Shown: positions 29,780-39,165 of the stretch, one piece after another
Layout: each line of letters starts with the position of its first letter
How positions within the stretch are numbered: the stretch's first letter is position 1
Source: Shewanella acanthi
Lineage (GTDB): Bacteria > Pseudomonadota > Gammaproteobacteria > Enterobacterales > Shewanellaceae
DNA length: 64,000 nt
Assembly: GCF_019457475.1 (NCBI RefSeq)
Contig: NZ_CP080413.1
Location: 930,001-994,000 of the forward strand
Direction: 5' to 3'
The notes under the pieces: model-generated
What the model saw: only the letters and a program-made list of their open reading frames with translations
What the model was told of the DNA's origin: nothing
Databases searched by the model: none
Position numbers and translations under genes: made by a program

Positions 29780-30598
29780 ATGAAATTACGTTTAGCTGCG
29801 TTACTTACCACGCTTTGTCTCAGCCCGTTTGCTAGCAGTCACGACCGCTGGATTTTGCCGAGTCACTATAATGTGTCTGCAGAAGGACAAGAAGCGGTAA
29901 TGATCACCTCAGACGTTTCAGCAAGTAATCAGATTTTTATGTTCGATAAACCGGTTACCGCGAGCGATGTTCGTATTATTCAGCCTGACGGAAAACCTAC
30001 TTTACCTACATCAAGCTACACTGGGGGGCGTAAATCCGTATTTGATGCTCAGCTCGTGCAGGATGGAACCTATAAGTTTGAGAAGGAAGTTGAGCCGCGA
30101 TATTTTTCACGCTACAAAATTAAGGGGAAAGAAGGCATGGTTCGCAGTCGCCTAGATAAAAAGGCTACCGCTGCTTCTATGCCAAAAGATGCGTATGGAT
30201 TAGAGAGTTCATTAACGGTTGCACGGGTTGAAACTTATGTGACCAAAAATAAACCGACGACTAAGGTACTACAGCCAAAGGGGGAATATTTAGAGTTAGT
30301 CCCTATTACCCATCCAGCAGATTTTGTAGAGAATGAGCCTGCGACATTGCAATTTGTGTACGACGGTAGGCCTGTTGAAGGCGTGAAAGTCTCGATCATT
30401 AAAGAAGGGACGCTGTATCGCAATAAGCCCGAGGAGATTGAATTAAGCTCGGATAAAGACGGTAAAGTCGCTATGGTATTGCCTGCAGCGGGCAAATATT
30501 TCCTGCACGCAGCACTCGAGCGTGAAAGTGTGGATAAAAGCCTAGCGGATAAGACATCGAGCGAAATCTTTCTTACCTTCGAAGCGGGACTCGAATAA
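29780..30598 (+). CDS. DUF4198-family periplasmic protein, possible metal-binding
   Basis: 272 residues. The signal peptide probably ends at ASS-H, which would leave histidine as the first mature residue (HDRWILP), a pattern shared by DUF4198 proteins and reminiscent of N-terminal metal-binding histidines. The remainder looks like two beta-sandwich domains: residues about 35-160, then a carboxypeptidase-regulatory-like domain (PATLQFVYDGRPVEGVKV, SDKDGKVAMVLPAAGKYFLHA). An AAGGAAA site precedes the ATG. Third gene of the cluster, followed by a terminator. Metal handling is inferred from the family and the Fur context. Confidence 0.78.
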   Translation: MKLRLAALLTTLCLSPFASSHDRWILPSHYNVSAEGQEAVMITSDVSASNQIFMFDKPVTASDVRIIQPDGKPTLPTSSYTGGRKSVFDAQLVQDGTYKFEKEVEPRYFSRYKIKGKEGMVRSRLDKKATAASMPKDAYGLESSLTVARVETYVTKNKPTTKVLQPKGEYLELVPITHPADFVENEPATLQFVYDGRPVEGVKVSIIKEGTLYRNKPEEIELSSDKDGKVAMVLPAAGKYFLHAALERESVDKSLADKTSSEIFLTFEAGLE

Positions 30599-30630
30599 TT
30601 TTTGCTTTGTTTCTATCTAATTGAAACGCA

Positions 30631-30660
30631 AAAGCCCACTGAATCATTCTTGGGCTTTTG
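30631..30660 (+). terminator. terminator of the PepSY-DUF2271-DUF4198 cluster
   Basis: AAAGCCCA / TGGGCTTT stem with a 12-base loop and a short T-run. Confidence 0.8.
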
Positions 30661-30856
30661 TATTTATGGCTTTCAAACCTCGCCATTGGATGGGTATACT
30701 CGTTGCCATTCTATTAGTTGTGGTCTTCGAAGTAGCATTGTTCTAGGTGCATCCTGCTCCCTTTACGATTAGAATAACCACATCCCACCCGTTTTTGATT
30801 GTGTTGACCAAGTGTTGGCACGGGTTGCTTTTGTTTTAAAGGAGACGAAAGAAGTT

Positions 30857-31333
30857 ATGACTAAAGTTCCTATGACCGTTGTCGGTGCAGAGCAGCTGCG
30901 TAAAGAATTAGATGTATTAAAGTTTGAACGTCGCCCTAAGATCACTGAAGCGATTGCCTCAGCAAGAGAATTAGGTGACCTTAAAGAAAACGCAGAGTAC
31001 CACGCAGCCCGCGAAGAACAAGGTCTGTGTGAAGCGCGTATTCGCGATATTGAAGGCAAGCTGTCTAATGCCCAAATCATCGACGTGACCAAAATGGTTA
31101 ATAATGGTCGTATTATCTTCGGCACGACCGTTACCATCTTAAACCTCGATACCGATGCTGAAGTGACCTACCGTATCGTGGGCGACGATGAAGCCAACAT
31201 CAAAGAAAACTTGATTTCGGTTAATTCGCCTATCGCCCGTGGTTTAGTGGGTAAAAACGAAGGCGACGAAGTGTCTATCGCAACCCCAGGCGGTCTGACT
31301 GACTATGAGATTGTGTCGGTACAATATATTTAA
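30857..31333 (+). CDS. greA: transcription elongation factor GreA
   Basis: 158 residues, the exact family length, from the ATG at 30857; 15 in-frame codons upstream are not part of the protein. GreA rescues backtracked RNA polymerase by promoting cleavage of the nascent RNA. The coiled-coil tip carries the acidic pair in [20 protein letters not shown], and the C-terminal domain has [16 protein letters not shown]. Monocistronic with its own terminator. Confidence 0.98.
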   Translation: MTKVPMTVVGAEQLRKELDVLKFERRPKITEAIASARELGDLKENAEYHAAREEQGLCEARIRDIEGKLSNAQIIDVTKMVNNGRIIFGTTVTILNLDTDAEVTYRIVGDDEANIKENLISVNSPIARGLVGKNEGDEVSIATPGGLTDYEIVSVQYI

Positions 31334-31382
31334 CTTGATTATCTGAATGCCGTTCAGCGATATAAAGACTGACTCATAAGCT

Positions 31383-31407
31383 AAAAGCCGCATTATGCGG
31401 CTTTTTT
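31383..31407 (+). terminator. terminator after greA
   Basis: Stem AAAAGCCGCA / TGCGGCTTTT around a three-base loop, ending in a run of six T. Confidence 0.92.
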
Positions 31408-31477
31408 GTATCTGATATTTATCCCGGTGGGTTTTGTTAGCCTCAACTCGCTTAGTGTGCGAATATAATACTCATAA

Positions 31478-31507
31478 CAAAACGGCCACTCATTGGAGTG
31501 GCCGTTT
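31478..31507. terminator. bidirectional terminator after yhbY
   Basis: Stem AAAACGGCCACTC / GAGTGGCCGTTTT, nearly a perfect palindrome, lying 17 bases past the yhbY stop on the minus strand. Confidence 0.88.
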
Positions 31508-31523
31508 TGATTAAGGCTGGAAA

Positions 31524-31823
31524 TTACTTTGCTCTTGGTAGCGCTATTTTCATTTCAGGTGATTGGCGGTAAATCACTAGGTTATGACCAATAAGTTGCA
31601 CTTTTGCAGATTGAGTTTCACGAACAATGGCATCAACGATGGCATTTTTTAATTCTCTATCAGCAGAGGCGACTTTGACTTTAATCAGTTCATGGTACGC
31701 CAGTGCGCTGTCAATTTCAGCGAGTACACCTTCAGTCAGGCCATTGGCACCAAGCAGCACCACTGGCTTTAAATTGTGCGCCAGACCTTTTAAATGCTGT
31801 TTTTGTTTGGTTGTTAAGTTCAT
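31524..31823 (-). CDS. yhbY: ribosome assembly RNA-binding protein YhbY (CRM domain)
   Basis: 99-residue CRM-domain protein that associates with pre-50S particles. It contains the CRM signature GANGLTEGVLAEID and the start NLTTKQKQHLKGLAH, nearly the E. coli N-terminus, which fixes the ATG at 31823 over one three codons earlier. Divergent from rlmE, another 50S maturation factor, as in E. coli. Confidence 0.96.
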   Translation of the reverse strand: MNLTTKQKQHLKGLAHNLKPVVLLGANGLTEGVLAEIDSALAYHELIKVKVASADRELKNAIVDAIVRETQSAKVQLIGHNLVIYRQSPEMKIALPRAK

Positions 31824-31913
31824 TTCTACCAACTTTTGCTGAGTTACTGTTGAAAAACCGCTATTCTACCCTTATATAGCCCTTGTGTAACTCTCAATTG
31901 TTGCGGATTTTAA

Positions 31914-32543
31914 ATGTCAGGTAAAAAACGTACTGCCAGTTCCACCCGTTGGATGCAGGAACACTTCGACGATCATTACGTCAAACTCGCTCAAAAACGT
32001 GGATTGCGCTCTCGCGCCGCGTTCAAGCTTGAAGAGATTCAGGAAAAGGATCACTTAATTCGTCCTGGAATGACCGTTGTGGATTTAGGCGCGGCTCCAG
32101 GAGGTTGGTCTCAAGTAGCGGTTAAATTGGCAGGGGATAGAGGTAAAGTCATTGCCTGTGATATTCTACCCATGGATCCCATCGTCGGAGTGGACTTTTT
32201 GCAAGGGGACTTTCGTGAAGAGAAAGTACTCGAAGCATTGCTAACTCGCGTCGGTGAGGATAAGGTTGATGTTGTACTGTCTGATATGGCACCCAACATG
32301 AGTGGTTCCGATGGTGTCGACCAACCGCGCGCCATGTATTTAGTCGAACTGGCTTTAGATATGTGCCACCAAGTATTGGCGCCTAATGGTTGTTTCGCCG
32401 TGAAAGTCTTTCAGGGGGAGGGCTTTGACGAATACATGAAAGCGGTAAAAGAGGCATTCAAAGTCGTTAAAACACGTAAACCGGACTCTTCGCGGGCGCG
32501 TTCTCGCGAGGTCTATCTTGTGGCGACAGGGTATAAGTTGTAG
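31914..32543 (+). CDS. rlmE: 23S rRNA (uridine-2552-2'-O)-methyltransferase
   Basis: 209-residue heat-shock-related methyltransferase (RrmJ/FtsJ) that modifies U2552 in the A loop of the 50S subunit. SAM-binding [13 protein letters not shown], the catalytic lysine in [11 protein letters not shown], the aspartate in [10 protein letters not shown], and the lysine in VKVFQGEGF are all present. Followed 44 bases later by ftsH, with no terminator between. Confidence 0.98.
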   Translation: MSGKKRTASSTRWMQEHFDDHYVKLAQKRGLRSRAAFKLEEIQEKDHLIRPGMTVVDLGAAPGGWSQVAVKLAGDRGKVIACDILPMDPIVGVDFLQGDFREEKVLEALLTRVGEDKVDVVLSDMAPNMSGSDGVDQPRAMYLVELALDMCHQVLAPNGCFAVKVFQGEGFDEYMKAVKEAFKVVKTRKPDSSRARSREVYLVATGYKL

Positions 32544-32587
32544 TACCCTTGCGTTAATCATCGCAAGACTTTATGAGGTCTAGTAAT

Positions 32588-34543
32588 TTGAGTGATATGG
32601 CAAAAAATTTAATACTCTGGGTTGTCATCGCCGTTGTGTTGATGTCAGTGTTTCAGGGTTACTCCCCCTCTTCTTCGTCATCGCAGAAGATGGATTATTC
32701 GACTTTTCTCGACAATGTTCGTGATGGACAGGTCGCCACTGTCGAAGTTAAAAGCGACCAACGTACTATCGAAGGCGCTAAGCGTACGGGCGAAAAGTTC
32801 ACTACGATCATGCCTCTGTATGACCAAGATTTAATTAACGATCTTGACCGTAAAGGCATCACAATGAAGGGCCAAGAGGCGGAAGAGTCAGGCTTCCTAA
32901 CTCAGATCTTCATTTCATGGTTCCCAATGCTGCTCTTGATCGGGGTGTGGATTTTCTTTATGCGCCAGATGCAGGGCGGCGGTGGCAAAGGTGCTATGTC
33001 CTTTGGCAAGAGCAAAGCCAAGCTGATGAGTGAAGATCAAATTAAAACTACTTTTGCGGATGTTGCTGGCTGTGATGAAGCCAAGGAAGAAGTAAAAGAG
33101 TTGGTTGATTACCTACGCGACCCAACCAAATTCCAAAAACTCGGTGGCCGTATTCCTACGGGCGTACTGATGGTGGGGCCTCCTGGAACAGGTAAAACCT
33201 TACTGGCTAAGGCGATTGCCGGCGAATCTAAAGTGCCTTTCTTTACCATTTCGGGTTCAGATTTCGTTGAAATGTTCGTCGGTGTCGGTGCATCCCGTGT
33301 GCGCGACATGTTTGAACAGGCTAAAAAGTCTGCGCCTTGCATCATTTTTATCGACGAAATCGATGCAGTAGGTCGCCAACGCGGCGCGGGTTTAGGTGGT
33401 GGTCATGATGAGCGTGAGCAAACCCTTAACCAAATGCTGGTTGAGATGGATGGCTTCGAAGGTAACGAAGGGATTATCGTGATTGCAGCGACTAACCGTC
33501 CAGACGTACTTGACTCTGCCTTGCTTCGTCCAGGTCGTTTTGACCGTCAAGTGGTTGTTGGCCTCCCAGATGTTCGCGGCCGTGAGCAAATTCTGAAAGT
33601 ACATATGCGTAAAGTGCCGCTTTCTGAAGATGTTAAAGCAAGTGTGATCGCCCGTGGTACACCTGGTTTCTCTGGTGCTGACTTAGCAAACCTAGTTAAC
33701 GAAGCTGCACTCTTTGCTGCGCGCGGTAACCGCCGTGTAGTGGGTATGGAAGAGTTTGAACGTGCCAAAGATAAAATCATGATGGGTGCTGAGCGCCGCT
33801 CTATGGTGATGTCTGAAGCAGAAAAAGAAATGACCGCGTACCATGAAGCCGGCCATGCGATTGTGGGCTGTTTAGTGCCCGAGCATGACCCTGTTCATAA
33901 GGTCACTATTATTCCTCGCGGCCGAGCGCTCGGTGTGACGTTTTTCTTGCCTGAGGCAGATGCAATAAGCCAAAGCCGCCGTAAGTTAGAAAGCCAAATC
34001 TCGGTTGCCTATGGTGGTCGTTTAGCAGAAGAACTGATTTATGGCACTGAAAAAGTGTCAACCGGTGCTTCGCAAGACATTAAGTATGCTACGTCGATTG
34101 CCCGTAACATGGTGACCCAGTGGGGCTTCTCCGACAAACTCGGCCCATTACTCTATGCAGAGGAAGAAGGTGAAGTGTTCTTAGGTCGTAGCATGGGCAA
34201 AGCCAAGGCGATGTCCGATGAAACTGCGACGCTGATCGATGCTGAAGTTAAGGCCTTTATTGACAAGAACTACGGCCGTGCGAAGCAAATATTGGTGGAT
34301 AACATCGATATTTTACATTCGATGAAAGATGCCCTGATGAAGTATGAAACCATTGATTCAGTACAGATTGATGATTTGATGAATCGTCGTGAAGTACGTC
34401 AGCCAGCCGATTGGCAGGCCGATGACAATGGTTCAAACGACAAAGGTAGCGGCAAGGGTGAACCAAGCTATAAGGCTGATGAAGCGGAAACTCCCGTTGC
34501 AGATACAGACCTTAACGATGCCGATGAATCACCGGTGAAGTAA
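32588..34543 (+). CDS. ftsH: ATP-dependent zinc metalloprotease FtsH
   Basis: Membrane-anchored AAA protease (651 residues) that degrades LpxC, heat-shock sigma factor and damaged membrane proteins. Two N-terminal helices flank a short periplasmic domain; Walker A is GPPGTGKT at 197-204 and the zinc site HEAGH at 419-423. The acidic C-terminal tail ([13 protein letters not shown]) is variable in the family. The TTG at 32588 lies nine bases after GAGG and is my chosen start; an ATG at 32597 is 18 bases away, and the frame also opens at 32573. Confidence 0.96.
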   Translation: MSDMAKNLILWVVIAVVLMSVFQGYSPSSSSSQKMDYSTFLDNVRDGQVATVEVKSDQRTIEGAKRTGEKFTTIMPLYDQDLINDLDRKGITMKGQEAEESGFLTQIFISWFPMLLLIGVWIFFMRQMQGGGGKGAMSFGKSKAKLMSEDQIKTTFADVAGCDEAKEEVKELVDYLRDPTKFQKLGGRIPTGVLMVGPPGTGKTLLAKAIAGESKVPFFTISGSDFVEMFVGVGASRVRDMFEQAKKSAPCIIFIDEIDAVGRQRGAGLGGGHDEREQTLNQMLVEMDGFEGNEGIIVIAATNRPDVLDSALLRPGRFDRQVVVGLPDVRGREQILKVHMRKVPLSEDVKASVIARGTPGFSGADLANLVNEAALFAARGNRRVVGMEEFERAKDKIMMGAERRSMVMSEAEKEMTAYHEAGHAIVGCLVPEHDPVHKVTIIPRGRALGVTFFLPEADAISQSRRKLESQISVAYGGRLAEELIYGTEKVSTGASQDIKYATSIARNMVTQWGFSDKLGPLLYAEEEGEVFLGRSMGKAKAMSDETATLIDAEVKAFIDKNYGRAKQILVDNIDILHSMKDALMKYETIDSVQIDDLMNRREVRQPADWQADDNGSNDKGSGKGEPSYKADEAETPVADTDLNDADESPVK

Positions 34544-34559
34544 TCCGTTGTTGTTAAGA

Positions 34560-34590
34560 GAAAACCCCGTCTAGGGGTTTTCTTGTTTTA
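34560..34590 (+). terminator. terminator after ftsH
   Basis: Stem GAAAACCCC / GGGGTTTTC with a short loop and T-rich tail. Confidence 0.88.
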
Positions 34591-34695
34591 TCTTGCTAGA
34601 AATTGCCTTGAAACTCGGGCAATTGGAAGTGAATCATCCTGTTTTCTTGTCAACTCGCTAAAAGGCTGGCAAGTGGTTGTTTATGGAGTAAATGC

Positions 34696-35532
34696 GTGTT
34701 CGAATTAGTTGCAGGTACTAAGCGATTGTCCCTTGCTTCGCCCGTTGTGATGGGGATTCTTAATGTGACCCCAGATTCTTTTTCCGATGGCGGCCAATTT
34801 TCCTCCTTCGAATTAGCCTGCAAGCATGCCGATGAAATGGTGTTGCAGGGGGCAAAGATTATCGATATTGGCGGTGAGTCAACCCGCCCTGGCGCAGCGG
34901 ATGTTGCGCTTGAAGAAGAATTAGCAAGGGTTATTCCGCTGGTGCGTTATGTGGCGCAGTATCATGATGTATGGATCTCTGTTGATACCAGTAAGCCCGA
35001 AGTCATGCGCCAAGCTATTGATGCTGGCGCGCATCTGATTAATGATGTTCGCGCGCTGATGGAGCCTGGCGCACTTGAGGTCGCTGCAAGTTTGAATGTA
35101 CCTGTCTGTTTAATGCATATGCAGGGGCAACCTCGCAGTATGCAGAGCGCACCTGAATATCAAGATGTGGTATCGGATGTCTCGGGGTTCTTGAAAGGAC
35201 GAGTTCAGGCTTGTCTCGAGGCTGGAATTAAACGTGAAAATTTGTTGATTGATCCTGGCTTTGGCTTTGGTAAAACCTTGGAACACAATTATGAACTACT
35301 GGCAAAGCTAGAAGCGTTCCATTCTTTTGAGCTACCTATATTGATTGGTTTGTCCCGTAAGAGCATGATCGGTAATCTGCTCGAGCGCCCCACCACAGAA
35401 AGGCTTGCAGGTAGTCTCGCGGGCGCTTTGATTGCAGCGCAAAAGGGCTCGCACATTATTCGAGTTCATGATGTTGCAGAAACGATTGATATTCTTAAAG
35501 TATTAGAAGCGGTGCAGGCCAACAACAAGTAA
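34696..35532 (+). CDS. folP: dihydropteroate synthase
   Basis: Condenses p-aminobenzoate with 6-hydroxymethyl-dihydropterin pyrophosphate in folate synthesis; target of sulfonamides. 278 residues. Signatures are [42 protein letters not shown] and [16 protein letters not shown] start with GGAG about eight bases upstream. Pairs with glmM downstream as in E. coli. Confidence 0.98.
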   Translation: MFELVAGTKRLSLASPVVMGILNVTPDSFSDGGQFSSFELACKHADEMVLQGAKIIDIGGESTRPGAADVALEEELARVIPLVRYVAQYHDVWISVDTSKPEVMRQAIDAGAHLINDVRALMEPGALEVAASLNVPVCLMHMQGQPRSMQSAPEYQDVVSDVSGFLKGRVQACLEAGIKRENLLIDPGFGFGKTLEHNYELLAKLEAFHSFELPILIGLSRKSMIGNLLERPTTERLAGSLAGALIAAQKGSHIIRVHDVAETIDILKVLEAVQANNK

Positions 35533-35603
35533 CCAATTTATGGTCTGTAGTGTGTATAGTGATTTATCCCAATTCAAAGGGATTTTGTTTAGTGTGGGGC
35601 GAT

Positions 35604-36941
35604 ATGACAGAACGTAAATTTTTTGGAACAGATGGTATTCGTGGCAAAGTGGGTGCAGGTCAAATGACGCCGGAGCTGGCTTTGAAGTTAGGTTGGGCGG
35701 CAGGACGAGTATTGTCGCGTAGTGGCACAAAAAAAGTCATTATCGGCAAAGACACCCGAATTTCAGGTTACATGTTTGAGTCGGCTCTAGAAGCGGGTCT
35801 TTCAGCAGCAGGGTTAAATGTGATGCTTATGGGGCCAATGCCCACTCCGGCGGTCGCTTATCTGACCCGCACTTTCCGTGCCGAGGCGGGAATTGTGATC
35901 AGTGCTTCCCATAATCCTTATTACGATAATGGTATTAAGTTTTTCTCTACCGATGGCAGTAAGTTAGACGATAACCTAGAGCTTGAAATTGAAGCTGAAT
36001 TGGAAAAGCCTCTCGAGTGTGTCGAATCCCATTTAATGGGAAAGGTGTCTCGCATTGAAGATGCCCGCGGACGTTACATTGAATATTGCAAAGGTAATTT
36101 TCCAGCCGATCAAACCCTGACAGGTTTAAAAATTGTGGTGGACTGTGCCCATGGCGCGACCTACCACATCGCCCCTGCTGTTTTTCGTGAGTTAGGCGCC
36201 GAGGTTATCAGCATTGGTGACAAACCAAATGGTGTGAACATCAATGACAAAGTTGGCGCGACGTCGATGGGCAAAATTTGCGAAACCGTGTTAGCCGAAG
36301 GTGCTGATCTGGGGATTGCCTTAGACGGTGACGGTGACCGTATTATGATGGTTAACAGTAAAGGTGAAGTTGTCGATGGCGATCAAATTCTTTATATCCT
36401 AGCCTGTGATGCCAAAGCGCGCGGCGTATTGCGTGGCGGTGTGGTGGGTACCTTAATGTCGAACCTTGGCTTAGATTTAGCGTTGCAATCATTGGATATT
36501 CCGTTTGCTCGCTCTAAGGTCGGTGACCGCTATGTGATGGAAATGCTAAAGGAGCTAGATTGGCGTATTGGGGGCGAAAACTCTGGCCACGTGCTTAATC
36601 TCGATCATGGCACAACCGGTGACGGAATTGTGGCGGGTATTCTCGTGCTTGCTGCAATGCGTCGTCAGAATGCAACCTTAGAGCAACTCACCGCACCGAT
36701 GGAAATGTTGCCTCAGGTATTGGTTAACGTTCGCTTCGAAGGTAACCACAATCCCTTAAGCTCAGAGAAAGTCAAAGCGGCACAGGCACAGGTTGAATCC
36801 CAATTAGGTGTTCGCGGACGAGTACTTTTACGTAAGTCGGGTACTGAACCACTAATCCGCGTGATGGTTGAAGGGGATGAGCATGCTACTGTGTTAGCAC
36901 ATGCTAATTTCATTGCCGATGCGGTAAAATCAGCAAGTTAA
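35604..36941 (+). CDS. glmM: phosphoglucosamine mutase
   Basis: Interconverts glucosamine-6-phosphate and glucosamine-1-phosphate for peptidoglycan and LPS precursors. 445 residues from the ATG at 35604, the usual length; 18 in-frame codons upstream are excluded. The active phosphoserine lies in [14 protein letters not shown], the metal loop in LDGDGDR, the sugar loop in GGENSGH and the phosphate-binding loop in [12 protein letters not shown]. Confidence 0.98.
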   Translation: MTERKFFGTDGIRGKVGAGQMTPELALKLGWAAGRVLSRSGTKKVIIGKDTRISGYMFESALEAGLSAAGLNVMLMGPMPTPAVAYLTRTFRAEAGIVISASHNPYYDNGIKFFSTDGSKLDDNLELEIEAELEKPLECVESHLMGKVSRIEDARGRYIEYCKGNFPADQTLTGLKIVVDCAHGATYHIAPAVFRELGAEVISIGDKPNGVNINDKVGATSMGKICETVLAEGADLGIALDGDGDRIMMVNSKGEVVDGDQILYILACDAKARGVLRGGVVGTLMSNLGLDLALQSLDIPFARSKVGDRYVMEMLKELDWRIGGENSGHVLNLDHGTTGDGIVAGILVLAAMRRQNATLEQLTAPMEMLPQVLVNVRFEGNHNPLSSEKVKAAQAQVESQLGVRGRVLLRKSGTEPLIRVMVEGDEHATVLAHANFIADAVKSAS

Positions 36942-37135
36942 TTTCCGTTATAGTTGGTATTGAATGCAGCTGATGCCATTGAAAATGAAAGCGTTAGCTG
37001 CATTAATAATCAGAATTGTTAAGTTGAGTGTAAAAACTGAGCACTCAATTCAAAGAAGTGAATAATTTCGAAAAAAGCTATTGTAACTTAATATCTGGTT
37101 CGCTATTATTCACGCCGCTTTCAGAGGAGACAGTG

Positions 37136-37918
37136 ATGGCACTCAGACGTCCTATGGTAGCTGGTAACTGGAAAATGAATGGCAGCGCGGGCTTAGCCCA
37201 AGAGCTTTTCAAAAAGTTTGCCTCGAAGCTCCAAAATGATTCAGCTGAAGTGGTTTTATGCCCGCCTTCTATCTATCTAGAAAGCGTTAGGCAACTGCTT
37301 GAAGCCAACAAAGAAGCCTTAGATGGCTCACTTGTTCGGATGGGCGCACAAAATCTAAGTCAACATGATTTTGGTGCTTATACAGGTGAAGTTTCAGGTC
37401 AGATGCTTAAAGATGCCGGTTGTCGCTATGTGATTATCGGGCATTCTGAACGTCGCCGTATGTACGGAGAGACGAGTAATATCGTAGCGGAGAAATTTGC
37501 CGCTGCACAAAAGCACGGTTTAACCCCGATTTTATGTGTGGGTGAGTCCGGTCCGGCGCGTGAAGCAAGACGTACCTTCGAGGTGATTGCTGAAGAGTTG
37601 GATGTAGTGATCCAAAAGAATGGCACTATGGCTTTTGATAACGCGATTATCGCCTATGAGCCACTTTGGGCCGTAGGAACAGGTAAAAGCGCGACACCAG
37701 AGCAGGCACAAGAAGTACATGCGTTTATTCGCAAGCGTCTCTCTGAAGTGTCTCCGTTTATCGGAGAAAATATCAGGATTCTCTACGGTGGTAGTGTAAC
37801 GCCGAGTAATGCTGCAGATTTGTTTGCCCAACCTGATGTTGATGGTGGACTGATTGGCGGTGCCAGTTTAAACTCGACCGAGTTTTTAAGTCTGTGTACC
37901 ATAGCGATGAGCGCATAA
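37136..37918 (+). CDS. tpiA: triosephosphate isomerase
   Basis: Glycolytic TIM barrel of 260 residues from the ATG at 37136, preceded by a strong AGAGGAGA; the frame opens 26 codons earlier without family support. Catalytic residues are visible: Lys in AGNWKMNG, His in VIIGHSERR and Glu in AYEPLWAVGTGKSA. Only one base separates its stop from secG, so the two are co-translated from one message. Confidence 0.98.
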   Translation: MALRRPMVAGNWKMNGSAGLAQELFKKFASKLQNDSAEVVLCPPSIYLESVRQLLEANKEALDGSLVRMGAQNLSQHDFGAYTGEVSGQMLKDAGCRYVIIGHSERRRMYGETSNIVAEKFAAAQKHGLTPILCVGESGPAREARRTFEVIAEELDVVIQKNGTMAFDNAIIAYEPLWAVGTGKSATPEQAQEVHAFIRKRLSEVSPFIGENIRILYGGSVTPSNAADLFAQPDVDGGLIGGASLNSTEFLSLCTIAMSA

Positions 37919-37919
37919 T

Positions 37920-38252
37920 ATGTATGAAGTTTTAGTAGTTGTTTACTTGTTGGTTGCATTAGGTTTAATTGGCCTGATCCTAATCCAGCAAGGTAAAGGA
38001 GCTGACATGGGTGCCTCGTTTGGCGCTGGTGCGTCAGGTACCTTATTCGGTTCTCGCGGTTCAGGCAATTTCCTGACACGCACTACGGCGATTCTTGCCA
38101 TTGCGTTTTTCACGTTAAGTTTGCTGATCGGCAACTTAAGTGCAAACCACGCAAAAAATGAAGATGCATGGAAAAATTTAGGTTCTGATGAACAGGTAAC
38201 TCAGCCAGTTGATCAAGCAACCGAAAAGTCAGAAACCAAAATTCCTGACTAG
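37920..38252 (+). CDS. secG: preprotein translocase subunit SecG
   Basis: 110-residue inner-membrane component of the SecYEG channel. Two hydrophobic helices (residues about 3-22 and 53-73) flank the conserved cytoplasmic loop with QQGKGADMGASFGAGAS and GSRGSGNFL. The C-terminal third is polar and glutamine/threonine rich, which varies between species. Followed by tRNA-Leu as in E. coli. Confidence 0.96.
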   Translation: MYEVLVVVYLLVALGLIGLILIQQGKGADMGASFGAGASGTLFGSRGSGNFLTRTTAILAIAFFTLSLLIGNLSANHAKNEDAWKNLGSDEQVTQPVDQATEKSETKIPD

Positions 38253-38263
38253 AAAAGGGTGTC

Positions 38264-38350
38264 GCCGAGGTGGTGAAATTGGTAGACGCGCAGCCTTGAG
38301 GTGGCTGTGTCCTAACGGACGTGCGGGTTCAAGTCCCGCTCTCGGCACCA
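38264..38350 (+). tRNA. tRNA-Leu (GAG)
   Basis: 87 bases with encoded CCA and a long variable arm. Anticodon loop TTGAGGT on stem CAGCC/GGCTG gives GAG. It starts 11 bases after the secG stop and is probably processed from the tpiA-secG transcript. An AT-rich inverted repeat, TAATTAAGT / ACTTAATTA, follows at 38355-38390. Confidence 0.97.
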
Positions 38351-38390
38351 AATATAATTAAGTAAGACGAAATAGGTTCTGACTTAATTA

Positions 38391-38419
38391 TTGCAAGGAA
38401 GGACGATAGTCAATATACT
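38391..38419 (+). promoter_or_regulatory. promoter of the tRNA-fMet-rimP-nusA-infB operon
   Basis: TTGCAA at 38391-38396 and TATACT at 38414-38419 with a 17-base spacer, 13 bases before the tRNA. In E. coli the matching operon also starts just before metY. Confidence 0.75.
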
Positions 38420-38432
38420 TGCACACAGTTGA

Positions 38433-38509
<77 letters not shown>

Positions 38510-38569
38510 GCTCCTAGTAACGAATAGTGTTTGAATTCGTTATGGTTTACAGGTTTTAGATATTAATGA

Positions 38570-38591
38570 CCTCGTGATTACGGGGTTTTTT
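38570..38591 (+). terminator. terminator-like hairpin after tRNA-fMet
   Basis: CCTCG / CGGGG stem (one G-T pair) with a six-base loop and six T. It is the first of two such signals before rimP, so it probably attenuates rather than ends the operon. Confidence 0.7.
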
Positions 38592-38639
38592 GTTATCTGA
38601 GACTTTTAAATTTGTCGTATGCTCATGCGACGTTTTACT

Positions 38640-38660
38640 AGGGCTATTAAGCCCTTTTTT
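38640..38660 (+). terminator. leader terminator/attenuator 20 bases before rimP
   Basis: AGGGCT-ATTA-AGCCCT followed by six T, then G and seven more T. Its position inside the rimP leader suggests control of read-through into rimP-nusA-infB. Confidence 0.75.
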
Positions 38661-38680
38661 GTTTTTTTCGGGGGTCAATT

Positions 38681-39136
38681 TTGGCAACTTTAGAATCCAG
38701 ACTGGCAGAAATGCTCAAGGTACCAGTGGAAGCGTTAGGCTTTCAGTTATGGGGCATTGAATATGTGCAAGCGGGAAAGCATTCAATCCTGCGCGTGTTC
38801 ATCGATGGCGAAAATGGTATCAACATTGAAGATTGTGCCAGTGTGAGCCGTCAAGTCAGTGCTGTTCTTGACGTTGAAGACCCTATTTCTACCGAATATA
38901 CCCTAGAGGTTTCTTCACCTGGCGTAGATAGACCATTATTTACTGCTGAACAGTACGGTGCTTACGTGGGTGAAGATGTAAAAGTGCAATTAACGATGCC
39001 CGTTGCTGGTACTCGTAATTTAAAAGGCGCCATTATGCAGGTTGACGGGCAAATGCTCACGTTAAATGTGAATGGTAAAGAGCTAGTTGTCGCCTTGGAT
39101 AATATCCGTAAAGGCAACATCATCGCTAAGTTTTGA
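38681..39136 (+). CDS. rimP: ribosome maturation factor RimP
   Basis: 151-residue factor that binds the 30S subunit and helps assemble its central domain. The N-terminal alpha/beta domain includes [18 protein letters not shown], then [14 protein letters not shown], and the C-terminal SH3-like barrel ends [14 protein letters not shown] start preceded by a run of G (GGGGGT). First protein gene of the nusA operon and placed just after two terminator-like hairpins. Confidence 0.97.
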   Translation: MATLESRLAEMLKVPVEALGFQLWGIEYVQAGKHSILRVFIDGENGINIEDCASVSRQVSAVLDVEDPISTEYTLEVSSPGVDRPLFTAEQYGAYVGEDVKVQLTMPVAGTRNLKGAIMQVDGQMLTLNVNGKELVVALDNIRKGNIIAKF

Positions 39137-39165
39137 TGGTTTCAAGGTGAACGAGGCAAGACGAA

